Source: Ignavibacteria bacterium (GTDB lineage Bacteria > Bacteroidota > Ignavibacteria > UBA10030 > SZUA-254). Taken from it: a stretch of 61,346 bases of DNA. A model generated the notes under the pieces. That model worked only from the letters and a program-made list of their open reading frames with translations, made no database searches and was not told where the DNA came from. The first letter of the stretch is position 1. Every line of letters begins with the position of its first letter. The translations under genes and the position numbers were made by a program. Shown here piece by piece: positions 8,302-15,255 of this stretch. The stretch covers positions 1-61,346 of the forward strand of contig JACOSX010000136.1 in assembly GCA_016178625.1 (NCBI GenBank), read 5' to 3'.

Positions 8302-9077
8302 CCCCTTCTCTCAACGATGACGTGTATCCGAGACCACTCTCCACACGAGAACGCGAATGGATCGAATGGGTGCTTCCCGCGAACCGCGCGGGATATCGAG
8401 GCTATCGCGAAATGATTCAATCGATGAAGGTGCTTGGTGAGGGACGTCGCGGCAATGGTGAGATCATCCTCGGAGGTGAAGGGGTGCAACCTGACCTCAG
8501 CGCACCGCTGCCGGCAGTGTTCGCGTACGGCGCGATTGAAACAACCTTCGGCACGATTTCCATCACCGTGAGAGAGGTGGCTGACGACCAGATCTCTGTT
8601 GAGATTGTCGGTCATCGGATGGAAGAAATTCCTCCCGATGTTGAAGAATCGAGACGCTGGACATATTCAATGTGGAGCCCTCGTGAATCATGCCCGCAGT
8701 GTAAACGGCAAGTACGGGAAGTTGCCATGCACACAGTCATTGGAAGGGGTGGTAGTCTCACCCTCGCGATATGTATCCATGACAAACGGTTGTGGGTATT
8801 TGATTCTGTATCAGAAGTAAACCACCTAATCCCTGTGACGAATTTCTACAACGAGCTGATGCTGCACAAAAATATCCGGGATCCTGAGATCGCACTCCAA
8901 TCGAAACGGTTCTTCGAAGAGCTCTCGCAGTATTCCGACGCAGATCTCACGTACGCATTTCTCACATATAATAAGATCAAAACGAAAGTCCACCTCCAAG
9001 GGATCGTGGAGCCGGATCGATGGGAAGAACCATCGTTTCTTAAACGATTGGCAAATGTTTTCCGGAAAGAATCGTGA
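8298..9077 (+). CDS. Conserved-looking protein of unknown function in Kdo operon
   Basis: A 259-residue protein I do not recognise. It has no signal peptide or transmembrane segment, so it is probably cytosolic. The N-terminal part (to about 85) is charged with LSTREREWIEWVLPANRAGYRGYREM. A beta-rich middle part follows, with a single CPQC pair near residue 133. The C-terminal part is mostly helical (NFYNELMLHKN...LQSKRFFEELSQYS). It starts within the kdsC stop (ATGA overlap) and ends 22 bp before kdsD, so expression is tied to Kdo synthesis. A role in LPS assembly or its control is inference from position alone. Confidence 0.7.
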   Translation: MTPSLNDDVYPRPLSTREREWIEWVLPANRAGYRGYREMIQSMKVLGEGRRGNGEIILGGEGVQPDLSAPLPAVFAYGAIETTFGTISITVREVADDQISVEIVGHRMEEIPPDVEESRRWTYSMWSPRESCPQCKRQVREVAMHTVIGRGGSLTLAICIHDKRLWVFDSVSEVNHLIPVTNFYNELMLHKNIRDPEIALQSKRFFEELSQYSDADLTYAFLTYNKIKTKVHLQGIVEPDRWEEPSFLKRLANVFRKES

Positions 9078-9099
9078 AAAGGGGAGTATCGAATCGATA

Positions 9100-10077
9100 A
9101 TGAAATCGTCAATCGAAAAAGGTAAACAGGTGATCCGCATTGAAGCGGAAGCAGTCGCAGCACTTGAGCAGCGCATCGGGGAGAGTTTTGCCAACGCGGT
9201 TGAGGCGATGTATCAGTGTAAAGGTCGGATCGTCGTGACGGGCATGGGAAAGTCGGGCATCGTTGCGCGAAAAATTGTTGCTACACTAAATTCCACAGGG
9301 ACACCATCCCTTTTTCTTCACCCCTCGGACGCGGTTCACGGGGATCTTGGGATGGTACGAAAGGGGGATGTTGTCATCTGTGTCTCGAAGAGTGGCGATA
9401 CTGCTGAGCTTCATAATTTAATCCCTTTGATAAAACGCATGGGGGTGCCAGTGATCTCAATGGTAGGAAATCCCACCTCCAAGCTCGCACAGTCCTCCGA
9501 CGTTGTCTTGGACATCAGCGTAAAGGAGGAAGCCTGCCCGTACGATCTCGCGCCGACATCCTCAACAACAGCAACGCTTGTGCTTGGTGATGCGCTTGCG
9601 ATGGCGCTCTTGGAAAAGCGAAATTTCACCATCGAAGAATTTGCCTTGTATCATCCAGGTGGCAATCTCGGTAAACGACTCCTCTTGAAGGTCGAAGAGT
9701 TAATGGCACAAGGAAATGCAGTGCCGAAGGTGAAACGCGATGCTCCGGTGCGTGATACGATTTTGGAAATGACGTCCAAGCGTCTTGGGGCGACATGTGT
9801 GGTCGATGGGGATGGAAAACTCATTGGCATTGTCACCGATGGTGACCTTCGTCGGTTATTGCAGAAGACAACCGATGTCACCCTTATTACCGCCGAGATG
9901 ATGATGACAACACATCCAAAGACGATCACGAGTGATATCCTTGCGGCAGTCGCCCTGCAGGAAATGGAGGCACATAACATCACACAGCTTATTGTCGTGG
10001 ATAGCGGGCATCGACCCATCGGTATGATTCACCTTCATGAACTCGTCAAGGCGGGATTGGGAGGGGAAAACCAGTAA
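9100..10077 (+). CDS. kdsD: Arabinose-5-phosphate isomerase
   Basis: Interconverts ribulose 5-phosphate and arabinose 5-phosphate, supplying KdsA. A SIS domain comes first (GRIVVTGMGKSGIVARKIV, HPSDAVHGDLGM, VICVSKSGDTAEL, PTSSTTATLVLGDALA) and a tandem CBS pair follows (CVVDGDGKLIGIVTDGDLRR; DSGHRPIGMIHLHELVKAG). This is the KdsD/KpsF layout. The start chosen at 9100 follows GGGGAG by 13 bases. An in-frame ATG at 9055 inside the preceding gene would add 15 residues and has no ribosome binding site. Spacing to lptC is 3 bp. Confidence 0.94.
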   Translation: MKSSIEKGKQVIRIEAEAVAALEQRIGESFANAVEAMYQCKGRIVVTGMGKSGIVARKIVATLNSTGTPSLFLHPSDAVHGDLGMVRKGDVVICVSKSGDTAELHNLIPLIKRMGVPVISMVGNPTSKLAQSSDVVLDISVKEEACPYDLAPTSSTTATLVLGDALAMALLEKRNFTIEEFALYHPGGNLGKRLLLKVEELMAQGNAVPKVKRDAPVRDTILEMTSKRLGATCVVDGDGKLIGIVTDGDLRRLLQKTTDVTLITAEMMMTTHPKTITSDILAAVALQEMEAHNITQLIVVDSGHRPIGMIHLHELVKAGLGGENQ

Positions 10078-10080
10078 TCG

Positions 10081-10668
10081 ATGCCAAATGCAAAAGTAAA
10101 AAATCAAAGTGTTCCTCGCTTCCGTCCTCTCTCAGTTTTACACCCACTGTTCTTTGTTCTCAGCTTCGTGCTGCTTCTCGGCTGCGAAGAAAAGATCAAA
10201 CCCTCAGTTGCTTCGACGGGTCTTGGGCAGGACGTTCCGACGCAGGAAAGCTGGAGCGCTACGATTACCTTCACCGACTCGGGGAGAGTGACCGCCATTC
10301 TCCGAGCGGGACATATTGCAATGTTTGCTGAGAAAAGGTACACCCGCTTGGACTCCAACATCGTCGTGGATTTCTTCGATGAGCATGAGCGCCATACCTC
10401 TATTCTCACGGCAGCTCGCGGACAAGTCAATGATGTCACACATGACTTTGAAGCCCACGAAAATGTGGTTGTAGTTTCCGACAGCGGTACGACACTCAAG
10501 ACAGAAGATCTCTACTGGACGAACATCACGCAGAAAGTCCATACACCATCCTATGTTGATATTACCTCACCGACGGAACACATCAACGGCCAAGGGTTTG
10601 AATCCGACCAGGGATTGAAGCATTACACGATTTTTAAGGTGACTGGTCAAGCAAAGCCGAATGAGTAA
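10081..10668 (+). CDS. lptC: LPS export periplasmic protein LptC
   Basis: A 195-residue LptC-like protein that would pass LPS from the LptBFG transporter to LptA. An N-terminal hydrophobic segment ends in LLLGCEEK, which looks like a lipobox (Cys about residue 35), so it may be a lipoprotein rather than a bitopic protein. The beta-jellyroll part has the LptC flow DSGRVTAILRAGH, DSNIVVDFFDE, LTAARGQVND, FEAHENVVVVSDSG, LKTEDLYWTN and INGQGFESDQGLKHYTI. The first codons come from an A-rich low-complexity tract (10087-10108), so the true start could be slightly downstream. Confidence 0.9.
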   Translation: MPNAKVKNQSVPRFRPLSVLHPLFFVLSFVLLLGCEEKIKPSVASTGLGQDVPTQESWSATITFTDSGRVTAILRAGHIAMFAEKRYTRLDSNIVVDFFDEHERHTSILTAARGQVNDVTHDFEAHENVVVVSDSGTTLKTEDLYWTNITQKVHTPSYVDITSPTEHINGQGFESDQGLKHYTIFKVTGQAKPNE

Positions 10669-11968
10669 CAGGTCGTTCATCGCCATGCATCAGTGCGAGC
10701 GGGTTGCCTATCAGCTTATTTTGCTGATGATGCTCTCGGTGCCGACGTTTGGCCAGCGGGATAAAGATGTTATTGTGCTCGAACATGCCGATAGTCTCGT
10801 GGGCATGGAGATCAACGGTGAGCGCGCTCGTGAATTGATCGGACATGTGCGGTTCAGACAAGGAACGACGATGGTAAACTGTGAGCGCGCCACCCAATAC
10901 CTCACAAGCAACAAGGTATCCTTTGATGGCGTAGTCGAGGTGCATGACGATACGCTGAGAATGGTCGGGCAGCGAGGGATGTATTATGGAGACACGAAAG
11001 TTGCAGAAGCATTTGATCGTGTGATGTTGGAAGACCGCACAACAGTTCTCCGGGCAGCATATGGAAAATATTTCATCAAGGAGAAGAAGGCATATTTCAA
11101 GACAAATGTCTTCGTCGAGGACACAACATCGGAGTTGACGGCAGACGAGCTAACCTATTTCCGTGAGGAGGAGAAGTCGATTGCCATAGGGCATGTGAAG
11201 GTTGTCAATGCCAAAAACAATATCACCATCCTCGGAAACCATTTTGAAAATTTCAAGAAAGAGAAATACAGTAAAGTCACCGAACAACCCAAAGTTATCC
11301 AAATCGACACGAGCGGAGGAAAGAGCGACACGTTACTCGTCACCAGCGTCATTATGGAATCGTACCAGGATTCCCTTGAACGTCTCGTTGCGACCGACAG
11401 TGTTAAGATCATCCGCAGCGGACTTGCTGCCGAAGCTGGGGTGAGTATCTACTTGACAAACCGCGATAGCATCGTTCTCAACCGCTCGCCGATCGTGTGG
11501 TATACAACTGAGAAGCTGGAAGACAACCAGGTGTCGGGCGATTCCATCGCCATCAAGCTCAAGAAACGAAAGCTGGAAACGGTGTATGTCCGCGGAAGAG
11601 CATTCGCCATTTCTAACACCGATACGGCGTACCCAAAGCGATTCAACCAGATGTCGGGGCGAGAGATCATCCTTCATTTTGCAAACGACAAGATTCAGCA
11701 GATCAGGGTCAATACTACTGCCACAAGTCTCTATTATTTATTCGAGAAGAGAAAAGGGAATGGAATGAACAAGACGACAGGTGATCGTGTTGTCATGTCG
11801 TTCGTTGACGGAAAAATGGATAAGATCAATGTGATCGCAGGAGTGGAAGGACAGTACTTCCCTGAAAAACTCGTTAAAGGAAGGGAGAGCGAATATAACC
11901 TGCAGGGTTTTAACTGGCGCGAGAACAGACCGGGAAGAGAGCAACAACAAGTCGAAAGTAAAAAGTAA
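10661..11968 (+). CDS. lptA: OstA/LptA-like LPS transport protein
   Basis: A 435-residue periplasmic OstA-domain protein of the enlarged type seen in Bacteroidota and relatives. A signal peptide (LILLMMLSVPTFGQ) is followed by repeated LptA-type strands: GERARELIGHVRFRQG, VNCERATQYLTSNKVSFDG, VEVHDDTLRMVGQRGMYYGD and LTADELTYFREEEKSIAIGHV. A later second block carries VSGDSIAIKLKKRKLETVYVRG. It would bridge LPS across the periplasm between LptC and LptD. It overlaps lptC by 8 bp. The last codons (QQQVESKK) lie in an A-rich repeat tract that continues past the stop. Confidence 0.85.
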   Translation: MSNRSFIAMHQCERVAYQLILLMMLSVPTFGQRDKDVIVLEHADSLVGMEINGERARELIGHVRFRQGTTMVNCERATQYLTSNKVSFDGVVEVHDDTLRMVGQRGMYYGDTKVAEAFDRVMLEDRTTVLRAAYGKYFIKEKKAYFKTNVFVEDTTSELTADELTYFREEEKSIAIGHVKVVNAKNNITILGNHFENFKKEKYSKVTEQPKVIQIDTSGGKSDTLLVTSVIMESYQDSLERLVATDSVKIIRSGLAAEAGVSIYLTNRDSIVLNRSPIVWYTTEKLEDNQVSGDSIAIKLKKRKLETVYVRGRAFAISNTDTAYPKRFNQMSGREIILHFANDKIQQIRVNTTATSLYYLFEKRKGNGMNKTTGDRVVMSFVDGKMDKINVIAGVEGQYFPEKLVKGRESEYNLQGFNWRENRPGREQQQVESKK

Positions 11969-12050
11969 AAAATTTAAAAAGATATCGTACTCAATCTTTT
12001 CCCCACCAAACTTTTATTAGTGGCGTTAAAATAGTATATTGCTTTCACCA

Positions 12051-12851
12051 ATGAACGATCGAACGGAACAGCATTCCCAGACTGAAGCGACTCCTCGGTC
12101 CTCTGCACTAATGGGGCAAGGAGTTCTCCGCTCTGAGGGTTTGCAGAAGAAGTATAAGAAACGACTCGTGGTGAACAATGTCACCGTCGATGTTCGGCAG
12201 GGTGAGGTTGTGGGATTGCTCGGTCCGAACGGAGCAGGGAAAACGACGACGTTCTACATGATTGTGGGCATGATCCGACCGAACGGAGGGAGAGTGTATC
12301 TCAATGATACCGAGATCACGAAAGAACCGATGTTCAAGCGTGCAAGGATGGGGATCGGTTATCTTTCACAAGAGGCATCCGTGTTCCGGAAATTGACGGT
12401 GAGGGAAAACATCCTCGCAGTCCTCGAGATGATGAAGCTGTCGCGCACTGATCGCGAGGTGCGCTGTGAGCAGTTGATGAAAGACTTCGGCATTACACAG
12501 ATCGCAGACAGCAAAGGCTACATGCTCTCGGGCGGTGAGCGCCGGCGGACGGAGATTGCTCGCTCTCTTGCCACCCAGCCGAAGTTTATTTTGCTCGATG
12601 AGCCGTTCGCCGGCATCGACCCGATCGCCGTTGAAGACATCATGCGCATCGTGCACGATCTGAAGAACCGCGGCATCGGAGTGCTCGTCACCGACCACAA
12701 TGTGCACGAGACACTTTCCATCACCGACCGCTCCTACTTGCTTTTCGAAGGGAAGATCATTAAATCCGGCTCAGCTGAATATCTTGCCAACGACCCCGAA
12801 GCGCGGCGGTTGTATTTGGGTGAGAAATTTAAGCTTGATAGGTACGAGTGA
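12051..12851 (+). CDS. lptB: LPS export ABC transporter ATPase LptB
   Basis: A 266-residue ABC ATPase powering LPS extraction from the inner membrane with LptF/LptG, which are not in this window. Walker A is [11 protein letters not shown]-loop [14 protein letters not shown], signature [16 protein letters not shown], Walker [17 protein letters not shown] and H-loop [17 protein letters not shown] with EPFAGIDP is characteristic of LptB. The ATG at 12051 is preferred over an in-frame TTG at 12039. A TATATT at 12035-12040 would give a nearly leaderless transcript; it lies 82 bp after lptA, so this may be an internal promoter. Confidence 0.94.
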   Translation: MNDRTEQHSQTEATPRSSALMGQGVLRSEGLQKKYKKRLVVNNVTVDVRQGEVVGLLGPNGAGKTTTFYMIVGMIRPNGGRVYLNDTEITKEPMFKRARMGIGYLSQEASVFRKLTVRENILAVLEMMKLSRTDREVRCEQLMKDFGITQIADSKGYMLSGGERRRTEIARSLATQPKFILLDEPFAGIDPIAVEDIMRIVHDLKNRGIGVLVTDHNVHETLSITDRSYLLFEGKIIKSGSAEYLANDPEARRLYLGEKFKLDRYE

Positions 12852-12919
12852 CATCATCCTAAAAGAGTCCGTACCCATTTAAGGTATCGGTCAGTTCAAC
12901 ATGTTATTGCAAGATATCT

Positions 12920-13714
12920 TCATTCCTTCTCCATCTCATCAAACATCTTCGACTTCACCTTCTTGTATCCCGCTGGCACCTCGAACTCGCTTGCCGGTGT
13001 TGATCGTTTCTCGATTTTGGTGACGGTTGATGTCAAACCTTGTCCAAACTGAGTTTGAATGGGGAAGCCTTGAAGGTCTTTCATCCCTTCAGCTAATCCT
13101 TTGCCGCCCATCGGGTTGAGCGCCGCCATCCGGCTCTTGAATTCCTCTAAGTCTTTCCTCATGTCATCAAATGCTTTCACGTCTTTCGATGTCCAGAGCG
13201 TCATAAGTTCTTTGCCGTCTTGTTTCACGAGATACTCTTCGCAAACATAGCCGCTGATCGTTTTCTTCTCACCTGTGGCTGAGATTTCAACTTTTGTATC
13301 CTTTCCCTTGCCGGGCATTTTGTTGCCCATCATCTGCTCGACCATCTTCCGTTGCTCTTCGGGCATGTCCTTAAGTTTCTCTTCCATCTCTGCCATCTTT
13401 TCGTCCATCTTGCCGACGGCTTTCTTCATGGTGGCTTCGAGCTCAGTGAATGTCATCTCGGAATACGTCTTGTCTTTATTGTTCACGGTGATCATGAGCT
13501 GCTTATCGAGGCGAACGATCGTCGTTCCGTCCGATCCTTCGCGAACTTCTTTGAACATTTTCGGCATGTAGAACGATTTGGAGGTTCTTTCTTTTCCTCC
13601 CATCATAGAACCGGTCATCGTGCTTTCCCAATACAACCCCTGGCCGTAGACGGTTACAGAGATGAGGATGGATAAACACCATACCGCAGCGTACTGTACA
13701 ATGGTAAGCTTCAT
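12920..13714 (-). CDS. Exported DUF4412-type protein
   Basis: A 264-residue secreted protein with a signal peptide (QYAAVWCLSILISVTVYGQ) and the DUF4412-like pattern: GLYWESTMTGSMMGGKERTS at the mature N-terminus, then a charged Met-rich helical stretch (MKKAVGKMDEKMAEMEEKLK...PEEQRKMVEQMMG). A beta part follows with ISGYVCEEYLVKQDGKELMTLWTSKDV. The start at 13714 has AAAGGA six bases upstream; longer in-frame versions to 13792 would run into the neighbouring gene. Function is unknown; the family is found in periplasmic proteins of FCB bacteria. It lies 68 bp downstream of the YfiT-like gene. Confidence 0.75.
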   Translation of the reverse strand: MKLTIVQYAAVWCLSILISVTVYGQGLYWESTMTGSMMGGKERTSKSFYMPKMFKEVREGSDGTTIVRLDKQLMITVNNKDKTYSEMTFTELEATMKKAVGKMDEKMAEMEEKLKDMPEEQRKMVEQMMGNKMPGKGKDTKVEISATGEKKTISGYVCEEYLVKQDGKELMTLWTSKDVKAFDDMRKDLEEFKSRMAALNPMGGKGLAEGMKDLQGFPIQTQFGQGLTSTVTKIEKRSTPASEFEVPAGYKKVKSKMFDEMEKE

Positions 13715-13782
13715 AAGAAATCCTTTCATCAATGTGATGTGTTGAGGTGATACATACGTCCGTTGAAACAACTTGGTAATAG

Positions 13783-14310
13783 TTACTTCCAACCCATTCT
13801 GTCTTTGAGAGAGGTAATGTGTGCAACATGGTGCCTGCCATGCCAGGCGTACAACTGAAGGAGCGTGTGAACCTTCATGATGCCGTACTCAGGATGGTTA
13901 AGCGTTCGGTCAAAGTCTGACGGTTTCAGCGACTTGAGAAACATGACCCAGCGTGTGTGAAGTGGCTCCAACAGCGTGAGGGAAGTTTCAATTGGTGCGT
14001 CGCGCGCATCGTGCAGCTCAGCCCACAAATTTTCGTGATAGGTCTTGATGTTCGGCTGCTCCTCGGTCAGTGCGAGCTTGAAGCGGATGTACGCGTTCAA
14101 ATGACTGTCAGGAAGATGATGCACAACTTGCCTCACCGTCCAACCGGCATCACGGTACGGTGTGTTAAGCTGGTCTTCCGATAATCCTGTGACTGCTGAT
14201 CGAAGCTTCATCGGTGCTTCTGCAATTTCACGGATACATTGCTCGCGTTGCCCATCGGTGATTGATTCTTGTGGTTGAAATTTCCCCACCGGATAACGAA
14301 GATCAGTCAT
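13783..14310 (-). CDS. YfiT/DinB-fold metal-dependent hydrolase-like (putative thiol transferase)
   Basis: A 175-residue DinB/YfiT four-helix-bundle protein. YfiT signature elements: DLRYPVGKF at the N-terminus, WTVRQVVHHLPDSHLNAYIRFK, and C-terminal LYAWHGRHHVAHI. Together these supply the three metal-binding His residues (one in VVHHLPDSH, two in HGRHHVAH). Family members include bacillithiol S-transferases (BstA). Its promoter (14553-14581) is separated from the gene by a palindromic element of about 190 bp at 14353-14542. The catalytic role here is inferred. Confidence 0.85.
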   Translation of the reverse strand: MTDLRYPVGKFQPQESITDGQREQCIREIAEAPMKLRSAVTGLSEDQLNTPYRDAGWTVRQVVHHLPDSHLNAYIRFKLALTEEQPNIKTYHENLWAELHDARDAPIETSLTLLEPLHTRWVMFLKSLKPSDFDRTLNHPEYGIMKVHTLLQLYAWHGRHHVAHITSLKDRMGWK

Positions 14311-14352
14311 CTCGTTTCCCTTAATGATGTTGAAGTGAATGGTCTTTGCATG

Positions 14353-14542
14353 GGGTAGTGCATCAATTCAAGAAAAACATTTCAGTGGGACAGGCATTCT
14401 CTACGAGTCCCCACGGGTCTATCGACCCGAAGGGTCGTAGACTTCGACTCGATAGAGTCGTAGACTTGCCTGTCAGACAGGTCCCGAAGGGATGGCTTCG
14501 CCAAATGTCTGACCTACCAAGAACCAAACTGATGCACTACCC
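14353..14542. repeat. Composite palindromic element, family B (with 13-bp terminal inverted repeats)
   Basis: GGGTAGTGCATCA (14353-14365) and TGATGCACTACCC (14530-14542) are perfect inverted repeats bounding a region that is itself an imperfect palindrome. The core (14383-14518) matches 57249-57380 in opposite orientation: GGGACAGGCATTCTCTACG..., ...GACTCGATAGAGTCGTAGAC, CTTGCCTGTC and ATGTCTG. Inside this copy lies an extra hairpin module (ACGGGTCTATCGACCC, then GGGTCGTAGAC) that is absent from the 57249 copy but occurs alone at 40029-40066. This points to modules nested within one another. No coding capacity. Confidence 0.8.
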
Positions 14543-14552
14543 TGAATGTCAT

Positions 14553-14581
14553 AGTGTAGCAATAATGATGTACATTGTCAA
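14553..14581 (-). promoter_or_regulatory. Promoter for YfiT-like gene
   Basis: Minus strand TTGACA (14576-14581), 17-bp spacer, TACACT (14553-14558). No gene other than the YfiT-like one (start 14310) lies downstream, so the transcript would run through the whole palindromic element. Confidence 0.65.
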
Positions 14582-14890
14582 ACGTGGCGCGGTTCATAGA
14601 GTAGGTCACCGATCGATCGTTACACCCCCGCTGGAAGCCTGGGTCGTCATCAATGAAGTGACTTCTTCTTTGTTTCCGATTCGCAAGAGATTGATATTGC
14701 GAGATTTTCCTGCGTGGGTTCTGATATGATGATCGTGCTCATCAAACTATTCCTGTGACTGATGAGATGGATAATGGCAAGAATGTAATAATAACGCGGT
14801 AAATTACCAATGAGAAGTGAGAGAAAATCTGATATATACCGTGGAATCAAAACTCTGCAACGTGTTTGGCAACTGCGTTGGCAAAGAGTT
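14582..14890. other. Intergenic stretch, nothing recognised
   Basis: About 310 bp between the YfiT promoter and the small gene at 14891. Short open frames on both strands lack ribosome binding sites and family features. No repeat or terminator was seen. Confidence 0.5.
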
Positions 14891-15085
14891 CTACAAGGGA
14901 ATATGGCTCTCCTCTTTTTCGAGACTTTCAATGACTCGCTTGAGGAACTGTCCTTTCTCCTTCAGTTTCTCACGGTAGTTCATCAGTTCCGTTCCCGCGA
15001 TCTCCATCCGTAGGTCGGAAAAATCGTTCAGAAGAATTTCACGAAGTGTCTGGGATTCTTCTTTCGTTAGCGTAAGTTGAATCAT
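14891..15085 (-). CDS. Small helical protein, 64 residues
   Basis: A short gene with good translation signals: GAGGAGA six bases before the ATG. The product (MIQLTLTKEESQTLREILLN...) is highly charged and predicted all-helical, with the repeating pattern of a short coiled coil (YREKLKEKGQFLKRVIESLEKEE). It has no signal peptide or Cys. I do not recognise the family; small proteins with LTxEExxxLREIL starts occur widely as hypothetical proteins. It stands alone on the minus strand, 170 bp upstream of the large sigma-coupled protein's stop codon. Confidence 0.65.
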   Translation of the reverse strand: MIQLTLTKEESQTLREILLNDFSDLRMEIAGTELMNYREKLKEKGQFLKRVIESLEKEESHIPL

Positions 15086-15255
15086 GGTTGTCTCCTCTGA
15101 ATATGGTTATCATTGCCAGATGATCAGGTGTTTATGTGTCTGGCTCTCTATGCAACAGAACAACATACGGGAGGTTCTTGTTCCGAGGGAGGACTGTGGA
15201 CGGATGAATAATGACGGAGGTCAAGCCCATCGCCCGACCTTCGCTCGGTACTCAT

